A stretch of 64,000 nucleotides of DNA from JAVJSD01 sp040219575 (GTDB taxonomy: Bacteria; Planctomycetota; Planctomycetia; Pirellulales; Pirellulaceae), in the NCBI GenBank assembly GCA_040219575.1, contig JAVJSD010000016.1:14545-78544 (forward strand), written 5' to 3'. The position numbers were made by a program, and so were the translations under genes. The stretch's first letter is position 1; every line of letters begins with the position of its first letter. Positions 43,536 to 51,968 of the stretch are shown here, piece by piece. A model generated the notes under the pieces. That model had not been told where the DNA came from and did not search any database. It saw nothing but the letters and a program-made list of their open reading frames with translations.

Positions 43536-44186
43536 TTAGTTGTCGCCGGCGGGACGACGGGGACGATCGCCGCCTTCCCCGTCGGGCCGAGCACCGCCGC
43601 GTCCGCCCGGACGGCCGCCGCCTTGACGACCGGCGCCAAAGCGCTCCGCCAACTGCCGCAATTCGGCCTCGTCGAGCAGTCCGTCGCTGTTGGTGTCGAT
43701 CCGATCGAAGCCCTGGCGCATCCGCTCGGGCGCCTCTTCCTTGCTGATCTTGCCGTCGCCGTTGGCGTCGGCCTCTTTCAAGCGGGCGATGAACTGCTCG
43801 GCGCCGCCTCCGCCGCCTTCACCGGCGCCGCGACCAAACGGTCCACGACCGCCGGGGCCGCCGCGTCCTTCCGGACCGCGACCCAGCAATTCTTCACGGG
43901 AAAGCTGGCCGTCTTCGTCGGCGTCGAGCTTCTTAAGGGCCGCCACCGCGTTGGCGATTTCCTCTTTCGAGATCACGCCGTCGCCGTCGGCGTCGAGCGC
44001 TTGCATGATCGGCGGCAGGACGCGTCCCGGCCCTCCGCCCGGTCCGCCGGGACCACCAGGACCGCCGGGACGACCCGCCCCGGGACGACCTCGCCCAGGA
44101 CGACCTTCCGGCGGCTGAGCCGTGGAGACCGAGGTGATCAACAGGACAACCGACAGCGCGCATACCAACCAACTCAGCCTCTTCAT
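43536..44186 (-). CDS. secreted EF-hand protein with Gly/Pro/Arg-rich linkers
   Basis: A 216-residue exported protein: signal peptide (LSWLVCALSVVLLITSVSTA), a GRPGRGRPGAGRPGG-type linker, then four EF-hand calcium loops (DADGDGVISKEE near 67, DADEDGQLSREE near 88, DANGDGKISKEE near 138, DTNSDGLLDEAE near 159) in two pairs, separated by and ending in Gly/Arg-rich segments. Such proteins are common in planctomycete envelopes, but their job is unknown. It is a single gene with its own intrinsic terminator. Confidence 0.88.
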   Translation of the reverse strand: MKRLSWLVCALSVVLLITSVSTAQPPEGRPGRGRPGAGRPGGPGGPGGPGGGPGRVLPPIMQALDADGDGVISKEEIANAVAALKKLDADEDGQLSREELLGRGPEGRGGPGGRGPFGRGAGEGGGGGAEQFIARLKEADANGDGKISKEEAPERMRQGFDRIDTNSDGLLDEAELRQLAERFGAGRQGGGRPGGRGGARPDGEGGDRPRRPAGDN

Positions 44187-44551
44187 GGAACGAATCTCCT
44201 CGGGAGTTTTTGTCTTGCCGGCGCATCGGCCAGAGAATGGCGCGATCGCGAATCCCGGCGAACCAGATTTCTATCCACTCAAACCCCCCAACTCCAAAAA
44301 AGTATCGGTCAGGCCTCGGATTTCCGGAGATCCCCCTCGGAAGGACGCCCACGACGTTGATTGTTGGCCCGCGGAGCCGACGTTATATTAAGACTCGTTG
44401 ATGGATCACCCTCCGCTGATTCGTCCCGCCCGAAAACTTCGTAGCGGAAGTCGTGAGACTTCCGACGGCAGCGCCCATCAGGGTTTATCAGCGGCTCGCC
44501 TGCCTTTGACTTTTGACGGCCGACCGCGCCGAATCAGGTGAAGTAATCGTG
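44187..44551. other. 365-bp divergent gap with a family A half repeat
   Basis: A decayed family A arm (GTAGCGGAAGTCGTGAGACT) begins at 44441. Otherwise nothing recognisable; promoters for both neighbours are expected here. Confidence 0.6.
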
Positions 44552-46705
44552 ATGTCGAAACACCGTGCGATCATGCTGTTGGCCGCCATGGCGGTCGCTT
44601 TCACTTCGGACGGCGCGTTGCAGGCGGCGATCGGTTTTCGCCAGGTGACGTCGACCTTTCCCGTGGCGGTGCAGCGCGGCGAGAGCGGCGAGGTGGAGCT
44701 GCGCTCGAACTTCACGCTCGACGAGACGCATTCGGTGTTCGTCGACCGCGAGGGCGTCACGCTGACCTTCGCCGAGTCCGAGCCTAAGGAGGCTCCCCGC
44801 AAAAACCGCGGATCGCCCGGCACGCCCTTTCGCTTTCACGTGGAAGTCGATGCCGACGCGGCGCCCGGCGTGTACGAGTATCGCGTCGCCACGTCGCAGG
44901 CGGTCTCCAGCGTGGCGCAGTTGATGGTCACCGACTACCCGGTCGTGCTCGAAGAAAAGAAACCGAACGGCGACCCGCAAACGGCGCAGTCGGTCAGCCT
45001 GCCCGTGGCCGTCTGTGGTGTGTGCGAGGCGTTCGAGGACGTCGATTGCTTTCAGTTCGACGGCAAGGCCGGCCAGGCGTTGCGGCTGGAGATCTTCGCC
45101 CAGCGGGTGACCGACAAGATTCACGGGATGGTGGTCCGCGGCCCGTTGATCTACTTGATGGATCCCATCCTCACGCTGATCGGCCCCAACGGCCAGGTGA
45201 TCGCGCAGAACGACAACTTCTTCGGCGGCGACGCGCTGCTGTTTCATCGTCTGCCGACCGACGGCCGCTACACCCTGGAGGTGCGCGACGCGCGGTACGC
45301 CGGCGATCCGCGATACAGCTACTGCGTCGAGATCTCCGATCGGCCGTACGCGTTCGCTTCGCTGCCGATGGCTGTGCAGCGCGGCGCGGGTGTCGAAGTC
45401 GAAATCGTGGGCGAGATGCTCGGCGACACGATGCTCGGCGACAAGATGCTCGGCGACATGGCAGCCGCCGCCGTCAAGTTGGATGGCGACACCCCGCTCG
45501 GTTGGCGAACCGTGCGGCTGGAGACGCCCCGCGGACCGACCAATCCCGTGCCGCTGCTGGTCAGCGATCATGCCGAAATCGTCGCTGCACAATCAGCGGA
45601 AGAGCCGCCGCAGCGACTGGAGTTGCCCGTCGGCGTGAGCGGACAACTCGCCCACGACGACCAGGAGCATCGATTCGTGTTCACCGCCGACAAGGGCGAC
45701 CGCTTCCATTTCGAGGTCGACGCCTGGCGGCACGGTTCGCCGCTGGACAGTGTGCTGGAGGTGTACGACGCCGCGGGCAAGATGCTCGTGGAGGCCGACG
45801 ACTTCTCCAGCCCCGCCGTCAAGGACAGCCGCCTGCTCTGGACCGCGCCGGCCGAAGGCGAATTCACGCTGGTGCTCCGCGACCTGCACGGCCGCGGCGG
45901 ACGCGAGTTCCTCTATCATCTGACGGCCAAACCGGCCTCGCCCGATTTCGAGGTGCGCGGCGAGTACTATTACGCCATGTTGGTGCCGGGCGTCAGCACC
46001 ATCTGGTTCGCCCGGATCGAACGCTTCAACGGATTCGAAGGCCCCGTGCGGATCGAAGTCGAAGACCTGCCTCCGGGCGTCACGCAGACGCCGGTGACGA
46101 TTCCCGCCGAGATGACGCATTGCGGCATCGTGCTGACGGCCGACGACGACGCGAAGATCGGCGCGGCGCGGGTTCGTGTTCGCGGCGTGGCCGAAATCAC
46201 CGACGCGTCGGGCGAGGCGCGCGAGATCGTCCGCTATGGGCAGGCGACCTGCGAACAGCAGGGAAGCGGCGGCGGACAGAGCCGCTGGCCGATCGAAACC
46301 CAGGTTGTGGCCGTGACCAAGCCGTTGGACCTGACCAAGGTGGAGGCGTCGGTCGACGAGATCACGCTCACCCCGGGCGGCGAGGCGGAGTTCGACGTGC
46401 GGATCGAGCGCAGCGAAGGTTTCGAGGACCCCGTCACGCTGGCGACCGAATTCGACTACTTCAACAGCAAGTTTGGCGAGCAACTTCCTCCGGGAGTGAA
46501 ACTGTCGAAGAAGAGCAAATTGCGTTTGGCCGGCAAGACGCTCGAAGGAAAGATCGTGCTGGAGGCCGATTCCAAGGCGAAACCGGTCACGCGGTTGCCG
46601 ATCGCGGCCCTGGCCCGAGTGTCCGTCACCTTCTCGATCACGACCAACTACTGCACGCAGCCGGTGCATCTGACGGTGACGCCGGCCGCGGAACCATCGA
46701 AATAG
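44552..46705 (+). CDS. secreted PPC-domain protein of planctomycete type
   Basis: A 717-residue exported protein. A signal peptide (AIMLLAAMAVAFTSDGALQA) covers roughly residues 6-25. Two prepeptidase C-terminal (PPC)-like beta sandwiches are visible, near residues 150-260 (EAFEDVDCFQFDGKAGQALR; GRYTLEVRDARYAGDPRYSY) and 365-475 (HDDQEHRFVFTADKGDRFHF; GEFTLVLRDLHGRGGREFLY). The remaining segments look like further beta domains. A 15-bp unit repeated three times (about 45417-45461) encodes MLGD(T/K/M). The start at 44552 is preferred because the signal peptide follows it. Partners of such proteins are often DUF1501/cytochrome genes, not present here. Confidence 0.78.
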   Translation: MSKHRAIMLLAAMAVAFTSDGALQAAIGFRQVTSTFPVAVQRGESGEVELRSNFTLDETHSVFVDREGVTLTFAESEPKEAPRKNRGSPGTPFRFHVEVDADAAPGVYEYRVATSQAVSSVAQLMVTDYPVVLEEKKPNGDPQTAQSVSLPVAVCGVCEAFEDVDCFQFDGKAGQALRLEIFAQRVTDKIHGMVVRGPLIYLMDPILTLIGPNGQVIAQNDNFFGGDALLFHRLPTDGRYTLEVRDARYAGDPRYSYCVEISDRPYAFASLPMAVQRGAGVEVEIVGEMLGDTMLGDKMLGDMAAAAVKLDGDTPLGWRTVRLETPRGPTNPVPLLVSDHAEIVAAQSAEEPPQRLELPVGVSGQLAHDDQEHRFVFTADKGDRFHFEVDAWRHGSPLDSVLEVYDAAGKMLVEADDFSSPAVKDSRLLWTAPAEGEFTLVLRDLHGRGGREFLYHLTAKPASPDFEVRGEYYYAMLVPGVSTIWFARIERFNGFEGPVRIEVEDLPPGVTQTPVTIPAEMTHCGIVLTADDDAKIGAARVRVRGVAEITDASGEAREIVRYGQATCEQQGSGGGQSRWPIETQVVAVTKPLDLTKVEASVDEITLTPGGEAEFDVRIERSEGFEDPVTLATEFDYFNSKFGEQLPPGVKLSKKSKLRLAGKTLEGKIVLEADSKAKPVTRLPIAALARVSVTFSITTNYCTQPVHLTVTPAAEPSK

Positions 46706-47047
46706 CAGGTTTTGCCGGGTTCTCTCCGCCCGGCGACTGTGAGCGAGGTCCGTCGTCCCGCTGTTGGGGGATCGATTCGACCCGTATGATGGTGTGTTGC
46801 TACACTGGATGGTTTGCAAAGCCCGTCGCGGAAGTCGCCCGACTCCTGAAAACGAGCGGATCGCCGGGACCCTGGCGCGTTGCGCGAGGGAGTCGATTCA
46901 CGCGCGAGCGGACGAACAGCGGAACGATCACGCGTCCCGCCACGTCTGATGGTGCGCGCGGCGCCGCCGATGTTGCTTGAAAAACTTGAAACAGAACCCG
47001 CAGCAGTCGCCATAAACATGAAGAGGCTCATCACGAGGAAAGGGAAC
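46706..47047. other. 342-bp gap with a decayed family A repeat
   Basis: Around 46826-46895 is GTCGCGGAAGTCGCCCGACT…GGGACCCTGGCGCGTTGCGC, a worn family A copy. Just before 47048 lies GAGGAAAGGGA, a strong Shine-Dalgarno. No gene is supported. Confidence 0.65.
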
Positions 47048-50000
47048 ATGAGGCAATTCTGCGCAACAGGCCCGTTGGCGGCCGCGTTTCTTTCGTTCTT
47101 GTTGGTCGGCATCGTGCCGCTTTCGATCGCGCGGGCTCAGCAGGAGAACGATGCGGCGGCGCGCAATCTGTACGCCGACGCGGCCAACGCCCAGAACGGC
47201 GGCGCGTTCGAACTGGCGGTCACCGAGTGGAAGCGGTTTCTGGAGAAGCACCCCAAGAGCGTGTTGGCCGACAAGGCGCAGCACTACCTGGGCGTCTGCC
47301 TGCTGCAGCTGAAACCGCCCAAGTACGAAGAAGCGGCCGACGCCTTCGCCAAGGTGGTGGCGAAGATTCCGCAGAACAAGGACTTCAGCCTCAACGAAGA
47401 CGCCTACCTGAATCTCGGCTGGTGCCAGTATTCCCTGGGCAAGGAACAGAACGACAAGTCGGCCGAGTGGAATCAAAAGGCCGCCGACACGTTTGCCGCC
47501 ATGGTCAAACAGTTCCCCAAGGGGAAGTTCACCGACCAGGCGCTCTACTTTCAGGCGGAGGCCCTCTACGCCCAGGGCAAACGGAAGGAATCGCTCGCGC
47601 CGTACGATCAGTTGGTGAAGGAGCATCCCAAGTCGTCGTTGCGCTCCAGCGGCCTGTACGCCCTCGGCGTGACGCACGAAGAACTGGGGCAGTATCCCCA
47701 AGCCGGACAGGCTTACGATCTGCTGCTGAAGGAGTTTCCCGACAACCAACTGGTGACCGAAGTCCGCATGCGGAAGGCCGAGACGTTGCTGCAAGCCGGC
47801 TTGGCGCTGGAGCGCGAAAAGAAGGCGGCCGAAGCGCAAGCGGCATACGGCCAGGCGGCCGCGATGTTCGCCGATGCGGCCTCCGCGCAAGGCTTCAAGT
47901 TGGCCGATCACGCCCTCTACCGACAGGCCTTCTGCGTGCTCAAGCAGGACAAGGTCGTCGAGGCCGGGGACCTGTACACCAAACTCACCAAGGACTTCGC
48001 CGACTCGGGCTACGTGCGCGAGGCGACGATGTCCGCCGGCCGCAGTTACTATCGCGGCGAACAGTTCGACAAAGCGGCCCAAGCCTTCCAGCAGGTGATC
48101 GCTCAGGAAGAGGCGACGCCCCCGGCCGCCAAGGACGCCCTGGCGCCCGAGGCGGCGCATTGGATCTGCCGCATCGATCTAAAACAGAACGAGCCGGCCA
48201 AGGCCGAGGCGCTGGCCGTCAAGGTGCTGCCGCTGGCCGCCGAGAGCGAGTACCTCGTCGAGTTGAAGATGGACCAGGCCGACGCCTTGTACGCGCAGGC
48301 GAAGCGCAAGGCCGATTCGCTGCCGCTGTACTTGAAGATCGCCGCCGATCATCCGCAACATGCCTCGGCCGCCCGCGCGGTGTACAACGCGGCGTTCACC
48401 GCCATGGAGATCCAACAGTACGAGGAAGGCCTCAAGCATGTGGCGACGTTCCTGGCCGCCTACAAAGACGATCCGCTCACGCCCGACGTGCAATTCGTCG
48501 CCGCCGAGTGCAATCTGTTTTTGAAGAAGTACGCCGAGGCCGAGCAGGGGTATCGGGCGCTGATCGCCGCCAACGCCGGCCATTCGGAATTGCCCGTCTG
48601 GCAGGTGCGCTTGGGACTGTGTCTCTACCTGGAGAAGAAGTACGCCGATACGATCGCGGCCATGTCGCCGCTCGTCGCCATGCTGCCGACCGCCGCTCAG
48701 AAGGCGGAGGCGAACTACTTGATCGGCGCCAGCCAATTCTACGAAGGCAAACCCGCCGAGGCGGTCAAGGCGCTCGAGGCCTCGTTGGCGGCGGATGCGA
48801 AGTGGTCGAAGGCCGACGAGACGCTGCTGCTGCTGTCCCGCTCCCTGCACGCCGAGAAGAAAAACGACGAGGCGATCGCGGCGGTCAAGCGGTTGCTCAC
48901 CGACTTTCCTGAGAGCCGCCTCTTGCCCGAGGCCGACTATCGTTACGGGGAATACGCCTACGCCAAGGGCGACTACGCCGCGGCGATGGCCCACTACGAG
49001 GCGGTGACGGCCGCGGCGCCGGAGTCGGAATTCACGCCCTACGCGCTATACGGCAAGGGCTGGTCGCAACTCAAGCAGCAAGCCTGGCCCGCCGCCGCCG
49101 AATCCTTCACCGCGCTGATCGACAAGCACGGCGAACACCAACTCGTGCCCGAGGCGATCTTCGCCCGAGGTATGTGCCGCCGCCAGGCCAAGGACCACAA
49201 GGGCGCCATCGAAGACATCAACCGCTTCCTCGCAAGCAACCCCGCCGACGCCGACAACCGCGCCAGCGCGCTGTACGAGCGGGGACTCGCCGAAGCCGCG
49301 CTCGACGACAACGCCGCCGCGGCGGCGACGTTCGAAACCGTTCTCAAGGACAATCCCAAGTGGGCGCAGGCCGCCAAGGTGATGTACGAACTCGGCTGGA
49401 CTTACCGAGGGCTGGAAAAGGGCGACCAGGCGAACGCCACCTTCGCCAAGCTGGCGGCCGAACATCCCGATAGCGAGTTCGCGGCGGAGGCTTGTTTCCA
49501 CGTCGGCGAGTCGCTGTACGAGCAGGAGAAATGGGCCGAGGCGCAAAAACAGTACGCCCTTTCGAAAGAGAAAGCCGGCAAGACCGACCTGGGCGAAAAG
49601 GCCGCCTACAAGCTGGGTTGGGCGCACTTCAAGGCCGACGAGTTCGATCCCGCACTCCAGCAATTCGCCGGTCAGGTGACCGAATATCCCCAAGGCCTGC
49701 TGTTGGCCGACGGACAGTTCATGAAGGCCGAATGCCTGTTCAAGCTGGAAAACTACACCGAGGCGCTGCCCGCTTATCACGCCGCCAACGCCTCGGCCGC
49801 CAAGTCCGAAACGCTGAGCGATGTGGTCAAGACCTTGATCCTGCTGCACGGCGGACAGAGTGCGGGCCAGGTGAAGAAATGGGACGAATCGTTGGTCCTG
49901 CTCACGCCGATCGTCGCGGAGTACAAGGATTCGCCGTACCTGGCCGAGGCGCAGTTCGAGATCGGGCAAGCGCAAAAGAATCTGGGAAAGTCGGCCGAGG

Positions 50001-50371
50001 CGCTGGCCGCCTGGGAGCGGGCCGCCACGCTGTCGCGCGGCGAGATCGGCGCCCGGGCGCGATTCGAAATGGGCGAACTGCAATTCGCCGCCAAGAAGTT
50101 CCCCGAGGCGATCGTCGAGTTCCAGCGGGTGATGTTCGGCTACGGCGGCGACAACGCGACCGACGACGTCAAGCCCTGGCAGGCCAAGTCGGCCGTCGAA
50201 GCGGGGCGCTGCGCCGAAACGCAAATCGAAACCACCACCGGCGCGGAGCGGGTCAAGTGGATCACCGACGCCAAGCGGTCTTATACCTACGTCGTCGAGA
50301 AGCACCCGCAAGACGCAAAGCTTGTCGATTTCGCAAAAACGCGGCTGGCGGCGCTGGCAAAGCTACAATAG
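47048..50371 (+). CDS. secreted TPR-repeat protein of the ExbBD cluster
   Basis: A 1107-residue protein. The ATG at 47048 follows GAGGAAAGGGA by six bases; an in-frame ATG at 47018 is weaker. A signal peptide (LAAAFLSFLLVGIVPLSIARA) ends near residue 32. The rest is about 25 tetratricopeptide-type repeats of 34-40 residues (AVTEWKRFLEKHPKSVLADK; ALYFQAEALYAQGKRKESLA; AAMAHYEAVTAAAPESEF). The layout resembles YbgF/CpoB-like and outer-membrane TPR scaffolds. It is the first gene before exbB, exbD and the giant TonB-like gene, so it is likely the periplasmic scaffold of that machine. Confidence 0.85.
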   Translation: MRQFCATGPLAAAFLSFLLVGIVPLSIARAQQENDAAARNLYADAANAQNGGAFELAVTEWKRFLEKHPKSVLADKAQHYLGVCLLQLKPPKYEEAADAFAKVVAKIPQNKDFSLNEDAYLNLGWCQYSLGKEQNDKSAEWNQKAADTFAAMVKQFPKGKFTDQALYFQAEALYAQGKRKESLAPYDQLVKEHPKSSLRSSGLYALGVTHEELGQYPQAGQAYDLLLKEFPDNQLVTEVRMRKAETLLQAGLALEREKKAAEAQAAYGQAAAMFADAASAQGFKLADHALYRQAFCVLKQDKVVEAGDLYTKLTKDFADSGYVREATMSAGRSYYRGEQFDKAAQAFQQVIAQEEATPPAAKDALAPEAAHWICRIDLKQNEPAKAEALAVKVLPLAAESEYLVELKMDQADALYAQAKRKADSLPLYLKIAADHPQHASAARAVYNAAFTAMEIQQYEEGLKHVATFLAAYKDDPLTPDVQFVAAECNLFLKKYAEAEQGYRALIAANAGHSELPVWQVRLGLCLYLEKKYADTIAAMSPLVAMLPTAAQKAEANYLIGASQFYEGKPAEAVKALEASLAADAKWSKADETLLLLSRSLHAEKKNDEAIAAVKRLLTDFPESRLLPEADYRYGEYAYAKGDYAAAMAHYEAVTAAAPESEFTPYALYGKGWSQLKQQAWPAAAESFTALIDKHGEHQLVPEAIFARGMCRRQAKDHKGAIEDINRFLASNPADADNRASALYERGLAEAALDDNAAAAATFETVLKDNPKWAQAAKVMYELGWTYRGLEKGDQANATFAKLAAEHPDSEFAAEACFHVGESLYEQEKWAEAQKQYALSKEKAGKTDLGEKAAYKLGWAHFKADEFDPALQQFAGQVTEYPQGLLLADGQFMKAECLFKLENYTEALPAYHAANASAAKSETLSDVVKTLILLHGGQSAGQVKKWDESLVLLTPIVAEYKDSPYLAEAQFEIGQAQKNLGKSAEALAAWERAATLSRGEIGARARFEMGELQFAAKKFPEAIVEFQRVMFGYGGDNATDDVKPWQAKSAVEAGRCAETQIETTTGAERVKWITDAKRSYTYVVEKHPQDAKLVDFAKTRLAALAKLQ

Positions 50372-50479
50372 CGAGTGACGAACAACGACGCCTTTAGAAA
50401 CGGTCAGCGTCGACCGGACGGTGCGCGGGACGAAGCGCGTCCGCCCGACGGCGACGCTCACGCAGCAGAGACATGCTCG

Positions 50480-51439
50480 ATGAACATCAACTTCCGAAGC
50501 GGCCGCATCGCCTTGCTCGCGGCCCTGCTGGCGGTCGGTCTCGCGGGATCGCTGTGGCTGGCGCACTACGCCGCCGCGCAGGACGGCGAGAGCCCCAGCG
50601 CCGCCCCTCCGCCGGTCGCCGCCGATGGCGCTGCGCAAGATGATCGTGCGGCCGCCGCGCCGGACGTCGCCGAATCGACCGGCCCCCGCACCACCGAGGG
50701 CATCAGCCTGTTCAAGCTGTTCCAGTCGGCGGGACTGCTGTGGCTCACACCCTTGGCCGTGATGATGGTCGTCGTGGTGACCATCACCATCGAACGCGCG
50801 TTGGCGCTGCGCCGCTCCCGCGTCCTGCCGCGCGAGCTGATCATGGCCATCGGGCAACTGGGAAATTCCAAATCGGGTTTTGATCCCCGGCAGGCGTACC
50901 GCATGTGCCAGCAGTATCCTTCGGCGGCCTCGACCGTGATTCGGGCGATGCTGCTGAAAGTGGGCCGGCCGCACAGCGAAGTCGAGCACGCCGTGGCGGA
51001 GGCCAGCGAGCGCGCGGCCGAACGAATGTATGTGAACGTCCGCTGGCTGACGCTGGTCGCCGCGGTGGCGCCGTTGTTCGGCCTGACCGGCACCGTCTGG
51101 GGCATGATCGTGGCGTTCCACGGCACGACCATGATGGGCGTCAATGAGAATCGGAGCCAGGTATTGGCCGAGGGCATCTACACGGCGCTGGTGACGACGC
51201 TGGGCGGTTTGTTGATCGCCATTCCCGCCGCCATCGCCGCCCACTGGTTCGAAGGCCGCATTCAATCGTTGTTCCACCAGATCGACGAACTGTTGTTCAA
51301 CCTGCTGCCGCAGATCGAGCGTTACGAGGGCCGCGTTCGCTTCGGCCGGCAAGGGAGTGAAGAGGAGCCCTCGCCGCCCCCCGTCAGCAACGAGCAGGCC
51401 GAGGCCGAGGCGGAGCCCGTCGCCTCGACCCCCAAGTAG
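50480..51439 (+). CDS. exbB: MotA/TolQ/ExbB proton channel family protein
   Basis: A 319-residue inner-membrane protein. An N-terminal signal-like helix (IALLAALLAVGLAGSLWLAH) and a Pro/Ala linker precede the ExbB core: a helix near residues 82-105 (LLWLTPLAVMMVVVVTITIE), then LTLVAAVAPLFGLTGTVWGM near 190 and ALVTTLGGLLIAIPAAIAAH near 240. The start at 50480 is chosen for the signal-like helix; a GTG 35 codons upstream exists. It uses the proton gradient with ExbD to power an energy-transducing partner. exbD begins 25 bases downstream. Confidence 0.92.
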   Translation: MNINFRSGRIALLAALLAVGLAGSLWLAHYAAAQDGESPSAAPPPVAADGAAQDDRAAAAPDVAESTGPRTTEGISLFKLFQSAGLLWLTPLAVMMVVVVTITIERALALRRSRVLPRELIMAIGQLGNSKSGFDPRQAYRMCQQYPSAASTVIRAMLLKVGRPHSEVEHAVAEASERAAERMYVNVRWLTLVAAVAPLFGLTGTVWGMIVAFHGTTMMGVNENRSQVLAEGIYTALVTTLGGLLIAIPAAIAAHWFEGRIQSLFHQIDELLFNLLPQIERYEGRVRFGRQGSEEEPSPPPVSNEQAEAEAEPVASTPK

Positions 51440-51455
51440 CTCGACCCCCAAGTAG
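51424..51455. repeat. perfect 16-bp tandem duplication over the exbB stop
   Basis: CTCGACCCCCAAGTAG occurs twice (51424-51439 and 51440-51455). The first TAG is the exbB stop codon. Confidence 0.95.
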
Positions 51456-51464
51456 GAAGCCGCT

Positions 51465-51875
51465 GTGTCGGTCAAGATTAAAAAAGGCGCCGCCCTGGCC
51501 TCGCTCAGCATCACGCCGTTGATCGACGTGGTGTTTCTGCTGTTGATCTTCTTCCTGGTCACCTCGAAGTTCGCCGAGCAGGACAAGGAAATGGATCTGC
51601 CGCTGGCCAGCGCCAGCACGGCCCAGCCGATGAACGCCGCCACCGCGAAATACATCAATATCGACGAACAAGGAAACTTCTTCATCGACGGTCAGCGGAT
51701 GGATCCGGCCGAGGTGGAGATCATGCTGCGGCGGCTGGCGCGCGACAACCCCGTCAGCCAGAAGGTGATCGTCAACGCGCACCAGGGATCGCCCGTGAAG
51801 TCGACGATCTGGGCCATCGACCTGTGCCGCAAGGCGGGCATCGCCGATCCCGTGTTCAGCACCGAAGGAGAGTAG
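51465..51875 (+). CDS. exbD: ExbD/TolR-like biopolymer transport protein
   Basis: A 136-residue protein starting at the GTG at 51465, with AGTAGGAAG as a moderate Shine-Dalgarno. The single membrane helix SITPLIDVVFLLLIFFLV near residues 15-32 carries the aspartate (D21) that conducts protons in the family. The periplasmic part (residues 45-136) contains KYINIDEQGNFFIDGQRMDP and SQKVIVNAHQGSPVKSTIWA. It forms the channel with ExbB. A family B repeat lies between it and the giant gene. Confidence 0.94.
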   Translation: MSVKIKKGAALASLSITPLIDVVFLLLIFFLVTSKFAEQDKEMDLPLASASTAQPMNAATAKYINIDEQGNFFIDGQRMDPAEVEIMLRRLARDNPVSQKVIVNAHQGSPVKSTIWAIDLCRKAGIADPVFSTEGE

Positions 51876-51880
51876 CGTAA

Positions 51881-51950
51881 GTACGACGGACGTCGACGTC
51901 CGTCGGTTTGAACGATCAACGATCGCGGCGGACGATGACGTCCGTCGTAC
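51881..51950. repeat. family B repeat, complete copy, 70 bp
   Basis: Ends GTACGACGGACGTCGACG and GATGACGTCCGTCGTAC. It lies 18 bases before the giant gene, between it and exbD, inside the presumed operon. Confidence 0.9.
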
Positions 51951-51968
51951 ACGCAGCGCCGAGACCGT

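Noticed and set aside
44187..44551. Small open frame upstream of the PPC-domain gene
   Set aside because: No ribosome-binding site or protein-like composition; it includes a decayed repeat arm.
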